Shown here: positions 11,601 to 23,600 of the stretch, in pieces
Position numbering within the stretch: the first letter of the stretch is position 1
How the letters are laid out: each line of letters begins with the position of its first letter
Assembly: GCA_963971285.1 (NCBI GenBank)
Contig: OZ020260.1
Coordinates: 10,698,798-10,762,797 of the forward strand
Direction: 5' to 3'
DNA from: Astropecten irregularis
Lineage: Eukaryota; Echinodermata; Asteroidea; Paxillosida; Astropectinidae
DNA length: 64,000 nucleotides
Program-made: the position numbers and the translations under genes
Notes under the pieces: model-generated
The model's database searches: none
What the model was told of the DNA's origin: nothing
What the model saw: the letters and a program-made list of their open reading frames with translations, nothing else

Positions 11601-14600
11601 TATGTGGATCGTTTTGCGGAAACACCATGTAAGAATCGTTTGTACTTTCGCACTTCTATTTCATTCGTACTTCTCGTAAGGTCTCAACGTTTCGAGTAGG
11701 CTGCTCTAGTCCTCAACATTGAAATCTAGCTTCATGTTGTGAAGCTGAGTTCAGACGTGGTGTGGGCTTGTTTGTTATATCAAACATGAATTGAAACCGA
11801 ATGATGGAAAGGCTCAAGAAGTCCAAATGGATTCTTGTAATACTCCCAACAGCATCTTCATCAGACGCTGTGATCCTGGATAGATTCTGCTCAGGAAGGC
11901 CCGCTTCAAGTTCGGACTTTCAGTTTCTAGGTGCTTCTCTGGGTCTCCCCAAGAATACCAATCTAAAGTTTCCCTAAAAACCTTAACCCTAACGAACAAA
12001 GATAATTGACTTTTGGGGTCACCACCAACATAGGGCTGGATAGCTCAGTTGGTAGAGCGCCTGTACGGTATTCAGGAGGTCGCCGGTTCGAATCCCGCTC
12101 CAGTCAATTTTTCTTCGTTTACTTAACCTTAATAGTTCTTTTTTATGTGTGTCTTCTATCCGCAAGTTTGTTAAGAATAGTTAAGTTAGTTTCATGACTG
12201 AACATCGATAACAATCAAACATGACCAAGACGGAAATTCCAGATTTGACTTATTTATAAAGTTGGCAGCTTGATCACATGACTAAACTTTGGCAGTAACA
12301 CTCAAGCATGCGTGCCTAGCCTCCTTGATTGATTTTGTTTTACCTGAACAACAAAATAAGCGCGGTGAAGAAATTAGAAAAGTTGTTGTATCTTGTCATG
12401 GCAGTTTCGTCATCTATCTTGATAGTTCCAAAAATCTGCGACATGCAGCGGTGGATTTTAGGAAGAAGCAGGACGGGGGGAAAAAGAAATGATGCAAAAA
12501 AATGGAAGAAAATGAAATGGATGAGATGCATGACGGAGAATGGAGGTTCAAATCAAAATCAAGGTCAAGTGGATGATGATGATGAAAAGGTCATCCAGCT
12601 TGTTGCCATGGTTACCGAGACAAAATGGCGGCAGGGTGTAAGAAATCTGTTTAGATTAAAAAATGCTGCTAAGCATTAAAATTTAAGCCCAAAATAAGCA
12701 GCGAACCAGTCATAAGTTATATTAATTTCAGAGAATTTTTCAAGAGGTCGCCGGTTCGAATCCCGCTCCAGTCAATTTCTCATTGTTCACTTTTCAATGA
12801 CTTTAAATTCAGTCAGTTTCCCTTGTGGTTATTTGATGATCAGAGAATTGTCGTTGGTAACCTGAAAACATTTCCGACACACAGCAACAAAATTGTGGGC
12901 TGTTCAAACTTCTGCGTGTGTTAAGGGTACCAGTTAACACCGGGCCACTTTCTTAACACCGGGCCACTTTCTCTATCTGGAAACCATGGCAACGAGAGGG
13001 AAAACTCTTAAATGGAGCTTCTCGCTGCTTTGTACCTGAACAGCAGTATCATACCCATGAAGAAATTTCTGAAGTTGTTATTTCGATTAATCTGTCGGTC
13101 GTCCTCATCCGTGGCTATGTTTCCAAATACCTGTATCAGAGGGAAAGATTGACAGGAACACATCCCCCCCAAGGAGACACAGTAATGGATAAATCCAAGG
13201 GCAAAGGTCAATCCATACATTTATATCAAATGAAATGGACAGTTTGGCGGTATCACAAGATTTTTTTATGCCGAATGTGTTTCACTTTTACACAAAATAC
13301 AAATCAAAAAGGTGATTTTTTTTTCGATTTTTTGTTTTTAATCACAACGCTGAATAAGAAATCAAAATTTCTTATGTCTTAGGGCGCATACGAAACGGAG
13401 GCTCAGGCTCCGTCTCAGGCTCCAGCTCCATTTTGTGAATCCATTCTGAAATAAGGGGTATCAAAATAGAGGATTTTAGCTGCAGTTCGGAAGTAGAAAA
13501 GGAAAACAGAGCTTCAGCTTCAATGAAAAACCACAACCTATATTTTCAGCATATGGATGTCAGAGCTGAAGCCTGGGCCTGAGCCTCCGTTTTGTGAGAT
13601 GTAAAACTTTTTCAAATTTCATGAAAAAAAGAAAAGAAAATGTCCTTTTTCAGAATGTGCGTGATCGCAAAATATTAAGATAAGTCCAATCAAAGGTTGT
13701 ATATGATGTCTGTCTTTCATACATTGAGGAATATGGACCTTATCGAAGATAGCACCAAATGGGTTGTATGCAAAGCACTCTGGAAAAAACATGTTGCTAG
13801 GCCTGGCGCTGAGTGCATAAAACGTACGGACATAAAATTCAACTATGAATTAGTACTCAACTTCACAGTGATTTGACACTGACATTCTATGGACCATAGT
13901 GCAGCGGCGTCATTTATAAACAACTCAAAGTAAGGCTTTCTTCTAGAATTTTTTTTTTTAACTTGGCTGGCCGGCAGCTATATGCTTTATATACACATGT
14001 CAACATGTCATGTGAAACTTGTTTGCATCAAGATTACCCACTGTCCTTTGTGCATGTATGCATAGTGCCAAAAACAGGCTATCTTCGATAGGGTCCATCT
14101 TTGAAATAATGAATGCTGAGCATGGTAGCGCCCTCTACAGGCTGCGAAGACCCACCTGCATGCCGATGATTGCATAGATGAAGAACAGCATAAAGGTGAG
14201 TAGGCAAACCCAAGGCAGAGACTGGAAGAAACAGAAAAACAAACAAACAAATCTTTTTATAATATTTCATACGTTCTACTTTCACATCCACATTTCAGGT
14301 GGTAAACCTGGAGCAAGTTTGATCTGCGACTATCTGTCAACAACTAGGGCCAATTTCACGGCGCTGCTTAGCGCACAAATTTGCTAAGCATGACATTTCT
14401 GTCTTAATAAGAACTGGGTTAACAACCAAATTCCCATGTGTATCACTTTTGATTGTTCTTTGGCTGTTGTTCACTGACCATGAACATCAAATGAAATTTT
14501 TAATGTTGGTTTGTTTTGTTGGAAAAGAAATTTTTGTGCTATTAAGCATATTTTTGTGCTTAGCAGTGCCATGAAATTTGCTCCTGGTGGATTGTGCATG

Positions 14601-17600
14601 GTACCCGTGGAATATTTAGTGTACAGGTTACCAGGCGAAATTGACCAGCAGATGACAGACAATCAACTTGCTTCCAAGTGATAGCACATAATTATCAAGA
14701 TTCATCAACAATGTCAACTCTCTTAGAGGATAACATGCTTGTTTATTGGCGCATTATCATGATGTCATGATGGAAACTGACCAGTATACGTCACTCATTA
14801 GGGGCCACTCAAAATGTTCAGTGTTTCCAAATTTCAATTTAAAGGTAGTATCATACTTTGGTAGCATACCGAAACAGAAATCTTCACAGAAGATACCTAT
14901 AACTATAACTTACTTAAAGATGGTGATGGTAGAAACGTACCGTTAAAATGTTTCCCTTAAATGCTGTATTTGTCCAGAAAAAAAGTAAAACCAGTGACCA
15001 AAAAAAAAAAGAGAAAAGACTTAAGAAATACTGTGGCCGTTTTTCTCAGTTTTCTCAAAAAGTGGGCACCGTATGGGACTGAAATTTTCACAGATGACTG
15101 TGAATGTATCTTCCTTGATACTTTTGGCCATGAATCTGTATTTCTTTGACAAAAACCAAAGTATGATATTACCTTCAAAAGAATTGGTTTTTCAGAAAAC
15201 AAATTCTGGATTTGAATATAAAAAGTGAATTTTGATTTTTCTTTCTTTCCTTGATCGACCACCCACCATTTAAAAAAAAAGTAGAAATTCAGTTAAAAAC
15301 ATTTAAAGAACATTTTGAGTGACCCCTAAAAACGCAAACAAAAGAGAACAAACTAGGAAGTGGGATTTGAACCTGTGACCTCCAGGTTACTGTACTAGCG
15401 AGCTTTTGAGACCTGTGCAAGTCCAAGTCAAGTCACAAGTCAAAGCTGGGGCCAATTTCATAGAGCTGCTTAGCACAAAAAAATTGCTTAGCACAACAAT
15501 AGCTTGCCCAATAAAACAAACCACCGCTGAAAATTCCATTTGACATTCATGGTCAGCAAACAGCCAAAGAACAATTGCAAGTGATACACATGGAAATTTG
15601 GTTGTTAATCCTGTTCTTGCTAAGACAGAAATGTCATGCTTAGCAAATTTTTGTGCTAAGCAGCTCTATGCAATTGGCCCCTGGTTTTTCCAAGTCAAGT
15701 CACAGGTCATAAAAATAGTGACTCTAGTCCAAGTCACACGACTCGAGTCAGAAACTCTGTCCTTTTTCGAATATTTCCTTCATTTGAGGAACTGATCCTT
15801 GAATGTAAGTGAGGACTTGGGTGTGGCCGGGTGTGGCCAGGTCCAGCAGTAACTTTTTACTTACCTTGAAAGACTGAACAAATGTCCAGAGGAGGATTCG
15901 TATGTTGGAGCCCTGACGTAGGAGTTTGATCAAGCGAGCAGCTCGAAACAACCTCAATACACTGAGATTGATGAAAGTATCCTGACCAGAGTAAGGGAAA
16001 AACAAACAAACAAACAACAATCAAAACACGTCTCTATACCTAAACGCAAACTATGGCCGTTTACGAAACAGAGGCTCAAACTCAGGCTCCAGCTCTGACA
16101 TCCTTATGCTGAAAATATAGGTTGTGGTTTTCAATGAAGATGAAACCCTGTTTTCTTTTTCAAACCAGAGATTCTACTTCCGAACAGCAGCCAAAAGCCT
16201 CTATTTCGATACCAGTTATTTCAGAATAGATTCACGCAATGGAGCCGGAGCCTGAGACGGAGCCTGAGCCTCTTTTCGTAAATGCCCTATTTTTACGTAG
16301 GACTAAACAACAATACTCTGTAATTATTGAATTAAAATTCTTACAATTGAAACAATGTAAACCTCAAGACTGTTATGTGGGATACGTTTTCCTAAAAATG
16401 AAGTATTACTACATGTATTAGTGAACTCTTAATATGAACACATGCAATGAGTATGATCTAAAGTCATCCATTCACTGTGCAGGCAAAACAGTGTAAACAC
16501 TCAATTTCACTGAGCTACTACGCAGAAAATAACTCTCAACAAATCTTCCATTCTGAGCTAAAGAAAAGTCCCTGCTGAGTGAGTACCAGTTAGAAGAGGT
16601 ATTCATTGCATAATTTAAAGCTGGTAACCCACAAACTGTTCTGCTATTAAGCATCTACATGAAACTGATCAATAATGAGGATGCTCAGTTCAAATTTTCA
16701 AAACTAAGCGGCTTTCTTTGTTTCATGTCTTGAAAAGCTATTTAATTCATTCGTCTGTGCAAAACTAGTTGGCTATGGCTTGGAGTTAACACACCAGTCT
16801 ATGGGAAGTGGCTACAGCCACTACTGTGTACGTGTTGTCTCAAGCCGCAGCCAAATACATTACACAATATGAATCAGTATTTAAGGCCATTTTGGGTGTT
16901 TCTAAAGTGAAATGAAAACAATTACCACAACTGGCCTACCTAAACTAAATCTAAGTTTTTAACTTGTCAGGTGAACAGTGTTTAGGTGTTAAAAATAAAT
17001 AAATACAGTAAAATGTTCTCATTCTTACAATGATTAAAAAAACATGTCACTCTTCCATGAAGTATGTCTGTTTGCTGTATCTACATAAGCCACTGGGAGT
17101 GGCATGAAATGACACGTGCTGGGAAAATTCAACACTTTTTCAACACGGAATGTCACCGTCTTTTTTGCATCTTGCTCATTTCTCTCTTTATAACAAAGAC
17201 TTAAAGTTGTAAAGGGCTGCTATTCTTATTTTGTAAGAACAAAACCTGAAAGATTTAAAATCTGCAAACATCTAAACAAACATGTCTAGTTTCATTGATG
17301 ACTGGGTTTCCTGTTAAAGTACGCACTCTGCTGTTTCAGAAAAAGAGGGTTTCATGATCCTTGGGTGTTGTATAATACCTGTGAACAGACAACTGACATA
17401 CTTCATGGAAATATGTATACAGGCCTTGTCTGAATCATAGTTTAGAGATCCATGGCTAGGACCGTTTTTTTTTTATCCCCAGATTTATCCAAATCGGTAT
17501 GGACTGAAGATGTATCCAAATAGTACATGATTATTATCATTATTATTTATTCATTTCTGGTAATGAAACCAAGGATTCCTGAAAAGCGCCCTAGGCACTG

Positions 17601-20600
17601 TAGCTGGAAAGCCTGATGAAATCTTTTATGAAAATATGATGAGAAGAAGATACAGTTTTAAAACCCCAGAGTAATATTCTGGGTAAAACCCACAACTAAT
17701 TAGGTAGGGCCTGAAAACCCAATCCACTTGAGGACCGAGCCGGACTTGAACCCGGTCCGCCAGAGGTGAAAGGCGAGGAAAGAACCGCTTCGCCAACCTG
17801 ACATGAGTTTGATTCAGACATGACCCATAAATGTGACTCTACTTGATGCTTTTAATATTACAACATTCAGATTGTATGAACAAAAGTTAAAGGAATTTGC
17901 ATCACCCTCGATACCAGCTACACGAAGAAGCATTTAGCACCAGGTGAAGGGTAACTGTCTAGATGATAGGGGGTTGGTTGGTTGGTTGGTTGGCTGCAGG
18001 GTGGTGAGGGATGGATGGTTGGTTTTTGGACCCCTCGGAGGGGTTTAACAGAGAAGGGGTTTATCTAGGTATCCAACATACAGGAATCACGCCATACTTA
18101 CAGTCTACATAGGGAGAAAAATCAGACAAAAAACAAGAAATTATAAGAGCATGCACAGGAACAAGTAGGGGGTTGGTGAGGTGGGGGGGGGAGGGCATAA
18201 CCTACTATAAACATAAAGTGGATTAAGCATCACCAGGGGCGGATCCGGCTTCCAAAAAGAAGGGGGAGGGGTATAACTAATTCAAGTACAAACAATGAGG
18301 GCACCAAGGAATTTTCAGGGAAGGTTTTTCGGGGAAATCTGAAGGAGAGTGCTTTGCCTCCAATCTGAAGAATGGAAATTTTGTTATACGGATTTGGAAA
18401 TTCTTTTAAAGGTAGTATCATACTTTGATTTTTATCAGAAAAATACAGATTCATGGGCAAAAATATCAAGGAAGATACAGTCACAGTCATCTGTAAAAAT
18501 TTCAGTCCCATACGGTGGCCACTTTTTGAGAAAACAGTAAAAAACGACAACAGTATTTCTTAAGTCTTTTCTCTTTTATTTTTGGTCTTTTAAAAGATCA
18601 AAAAGATTTTCGGTCATTGTTTTACAATTTTTTGGATAAATACACAATTTCAGGCGGAAAAATGTTAACAGTATGTTTCTATCACCACGATCTTCATATC
18701 CTGAAAGTTATACATAAATCTGTGAACATTTCTGTTTTGGTCTCTTACCAAAGTATGATACAACCTTTAAATGGTTCACATTATTTTAGGGGCTGAGAGG
18801 GTGAAGAGTTAAGCCCCGCCCCTCTGGATCCGTCACTGATGTAATAATGGCAAAACGATGAGAACTTTTGTCTCAACAAATTTAATTTTTACTCTTCTTT
18901 ATTCTTGTGTTAATTAAGCATCCCCACTGATTTAATCAACCAGGAATGGGAGACATGTGAAAGTCTCAATCACAAATCCATATTCAGTGGTTGCGGTGGG
19001 AACTAAAAACATGGCCGCAGGGCAATGCCCGTAAATTTGTGCCACAGATGATGTTGTCTTGCTGTCTTTTCCCAAGCGTACTGTGCATTAACTGCCACTG
19101 GATCATGGCTGTCGTTGTAACGTCCACAGAACGTGCACAAGTTATCCAATGTGCACGTGGTCATTTTTCACTCAATTCCAAATTTAAATGTGGACTTTTT
19201 TTCGAAGGAACATACGTGGAAGCTCATTTTGTGAATTAGGCCCCCCCAAAAAAAATTGTTCTGTTGCCCTCAGCGACCGACCGTAAAATGCCAAAACCTT
19301 GGGTCGAGATTTTTTATTTTATTTTTCTCTGAGTCCTAAAGTATAAAAACTCACAATTTTTGACAGAAAATGTAAGACTTTAGCAGTAAAAAAGCGTGTC
19401 TCCTAAAAACGACCCAAGACCGTTGATTTATAAGCCCTGGGCCCGATTTTGTAAAGCTCTGCGACGCGTCGCAACTCGAATTGCGACGAGTTCTAGCTGC
19501 GACGCGTCGCATCTATACGGTGAGTCCATAGAGAAAGGATGCGTCTCAACTCTGCGACGCGTCGTAAGTTTTATGAAATCGGCCCCTTGTGACCATACAT
19601 CCTGTATTTATTCCTAAATGTTTGAAAGTCAGCAAAAAAAAAAAAAAAAAAAAATCAACCGACCGACCGACCCAAAATTTCAATTTTTCCACTTGAGGGC
19701 AACACAACAAATTTTTTTGGGGGGGCCTTATGGCACTTGAGCAAAAGACGAGCAAGTGGCATTCTGATATTCCTGTACTTAAGATTTAAATAACTAACCC
19801 ACACAGTGTTATGCTCAAACATCACTTCATGGTTTAGTCATGCTTAGGTTAAGGTTATTCCTCAAAAATTCATAAAATGGTGGGTTTTCTTTGGGGAGGG
19901 GAGGGGTCAAAGGTATTTGATTACAAAACTTTTGGGTAATAAATTGGCACGGTGGAGTGAATACTTACGCCAACTTGGGTAATAATGGCGTCCGCGATGC
20001 TTCCGATGACAGTGATAAAGTCAAATATGTTCCAAGCTTCCCGGAAATAATTCTGGAAAAATTAGCAGTAATGCCATTGAAACAACAAACTACGTTTAAA
20101 AATCTTTCTGATGACAACCAGAGTCTAGAAAGGACAACAGATACAAAACAAACAAACAAACAAACAAATGAAGGACAATGGACAAGACAGAGAGAGATAA
20201 ACATAAAAGGCATAGAGATGGAAGTTTGCTTGTTCTTTGCATGCTTGTTTGTTTGTTTGTTGCTTAATTTCCAGCACTGGGGCAAGCAAGCTGATTGAAC
20301 ATCTTTTAATTTGAAAAAGTTCTAATTAGGGCAGTCAGCTTTGTTTTATTTTTGTTTGAGAAGGTGCAACTGAGCCTGAAAACAAGAGGGCTGGGTGGTA
20401 AAGACCTACGACACTGGTAGTGTGAGGCCAGGCTAATGCATGGCAGGCTATCAACCTAACTACACCTGTACCAGGAATTCTAGCTGGCAGGTTGCTCTTT
20501 TGCAATCAACCACCAGGTCCCAAGCACGATGATGCATCTAGTCAATAAACATATCTCTTTTGGTCAATAGTGCTAAGTGTATGACCACAAAGCAAGAAGG

Positions 20601-23600
20601 TAGTACACCTTGCTCTACAGTATGGCCCAACCTCTCCCAGCCTGACAGTGGGAATAGTAGGACTACACAAAGAGGTACAGGTGATCGAGGGTCACACAAT
20701 CAATGTGTCAGAGTGACGCAATCAATGTGACAGAGTGACGCAATCAATGTGTCAGAGTGACGCAATCAATGTGTCAGAGTGACGCAATCAATGTGTCAGA
20801 GTGACGCAATCAATGTGTCAGAGTGACGCAATCAATGTGTCAGAGTGACGCAATCAATGTGTCAGAGTGACGCAAACAATGTGTCAGAGTGACGCAATCA
20901 ATGTGTCAGAGTGACGCAATCAATGTGTCAGAGTGACACAAACACTGTGTCAGTGTGACGCAAACACTGTGTCAGAGTGACGCAATCAATGTGTCAGAGT
21001 GACGCAATCCATGTGTCAGAGTGACAATCAATGTGTCAGAGTGACGCAATCAATGTGTCAGAGTAACGCAATCAATGTGTCACAGTGACACAATCAATAT
21101 TTCAGAGTGACAATCAATGTGTCACAGTGACGCAATCAATGTGTCACAGTGACACAAACACTGTGTTACAGTGACACATCTCAGAAAAGGACATACATGT
21201 ACTTCAATGGAGACACATTTATAAGACACAGAAGACAATACATTCAGTATTTACAATGAAATATGCAAAATTCAATTCATATGAAATTGATATAAAAAAA
21301 TGAAATGGGGCTGAAATGTTCTCAAAATCACAAATGCCATGAAATCAATGCAAACAATGAAATGATAAAGAAATGCAAATTTGGATGACAAAGTATGAAT
21401 TTGGGGGATTGTACGATAAAATTTCATGCTTGAAAATAAGCAGGTTTGGGGGAACAAAGAATGAAAAAGAAGTTGCCATGAACTGCCAAACACTGGATTC
21501 GTAAAATGGAATCAAAAGCTCTTCCAAGCTCATGCATATGCATAAACAGCTTTTCATGCACAACCAATCAACAAAGGGTAATTCGATAAAAAAAAAAAAA
21601 GCGGGGTCAAAGGTTGATAGGGAAATCCAACAATCCACCATTTTGTTTATTTTGCATCAAAATGGAATACAGTTGAAAATACACCACAAATAGCCAAATC
21701 ACCTATTTGGGAACTATTTAGGAACTCAATAATTTCTTTTTTGGATGACTTGCAAATCTTTTTTTTGCAACTGAGAACCCTCTGATAACACATGTTAATA
21801 AATGCAGAGAAATTATAACACACCTTTTTGAAAATAATCTATGATAAGTAACCAAATCATGTGAACTGGTAATTATACATCCCACAATGAAGGCACTGGA
21901 ACAATAACAGATTTTGAGGGAACAAATGGAAATCAATATGAGACAATTTGAACTCCTCCATGTTTTCAGACACAGAACGTTGGATAAATAAGAAAATTGA
22001 ATAATTTGATGAGTGAGATTTTGAAAAAAATTTAGCCTACGTTTCCTCTTGGACCAGAGACTCACACTACTCACAAAGAGTCTTTGCAAAATGAATAAAG
22101 AAAAATTTACAGTAGCGGGATTCGAACCAGTGACTCCCTGAATACTGTACCAGTGCTCTACCAACTGAGCTATCTAGTCCTATGCTGGCGATGTGCTAAA
22201 TAGTCAAAAGCAGAAGCCATGAAACCACTCACATACCACTATATCCCAAGGATCATTTAAGATATGCGCAGCATTAGCAATGCTGCAACCTGAGAAACAG
22301 TACATGGGGGATCACTCAAAGAGGATGCAGCTTTTTAATAAATTTGTGAAAGCTACTGAAAGCACAATCAAGCTTATAGCGCTATACGTAATATTAAAGG
22401 TAGTATCATACTTTGGTTTTTGTCAAAGAAATACAGATTCGTGGGCAAAACTATCAAGGAAGATACAGTAAAAGTAATCTGTGAAAATTTCAGTACCATA
22501 CGTTGCCCACTTTTTGAAAAAACAGCGAAAAAACGGCCAGAGTATTTCTTAAGTCTTTTCTCTTTTATTTTTGATCTTTTAAAAGATCAAAAAGATTTTC
22601 CGTCGTTGTTTTACTAATTTCTGGATAAATACACCATTTTATGCGGAAACATTTTAACAGTATGTTTCTACCACCACCATCTTCATACCCTGTAAGTTAT
22701 ACGTAAATCTGTCAACATTTCTGTTTTGGTCTCTTACCAAAGTATGATACTACCTTTAAAGCTACCTGCATTTAAGCTTCCGTTCAAGATCTTTTGGGGA
22801 ATAGGATACTTTTTGGAATAGGTATCATTTTTTTTGCAATGAACTGAAATTCCCAGTGAGGTCAAAACACACTTCAATAGCACATGAACTTCCATTTCAT
22901 TTTAATTTTGGTGGAGGTAATCAATATAACTAATGTATTGTTACAGCGCCCTCTTGTGGTGATGCATAAGAACCACTAGAATGGATGGGATATACCTTTG
23001 GCCCAAAAGCAATCAACTTTAAGACACACTCCACGGAGAAGAGTACAGTGAAGGCGATATTGAGGTAGGCTAAGATATTTACATATTCCTCGGATGCTTT
23101 GTATTTCTGGGAGTTGGGGAAAAAAAAATGAAAAAAGCGGAGGGAAGGAGGGAGATGGGAAAAGGTGGAAGATGAATAAGGAGAGGAGATGAGCAATGGA
23201 TGAGGACGAATAAAGGAGGAGGATTTGAAAGAAATGTGGGAAAAAAGAAAAATTCAAAAGTAATACAAAACCTCTTGGTATAAGCGTGTATTCAAAGCAT
23301 GCAGAAAAAAATGAACAACTCAAAAAGGAGTTCTTTATTGCAATGATTATATGCTTGATGCAAATTTGGAAAAAACTACAGGGCTGGTGATTCCAAGGTT
23401 GAAACCAATTTGGGTACCATGGTCCTTATCGAAGATAAGGACCATACACTTGTCCACGAAAAGGACAGTGGGTAATCTTGTGGATTTGTACATCACTCAT
23501 ATGCCCTAGCAACAATTTTACCCAGAATGCTTTGTGCATACCCCGTTTTGGGTCCATTTTGCGCTATCTTCGTTAAAAGGTCCATTTCATAGGCACTTAA

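Noticed and set aside
12035-12108. Functional tRNA gene
   Set aside because: The acceptor stem and boxes are good, but the anticodon arm has a mismatch and no U33. At least five dispersed relatives share its tail, so it is a SINE-type head.
19957-20298. Open frames on both strands near 20 kb
   Set aside because: The plus-strand frame is antisense to exon 18, and the rest reads through an AAAC microsatellite.
20685-21180. CRISPR-like array
   Set aside because: The units are contiguous with no unique spacers, and the context is an animal intron.
21718-22164. 148-codon minus-strand open frame
   Set aside because: Its start lies in a tRNA-derived element and the rest is low-complexity intron sequence. 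It has no family resemblance.
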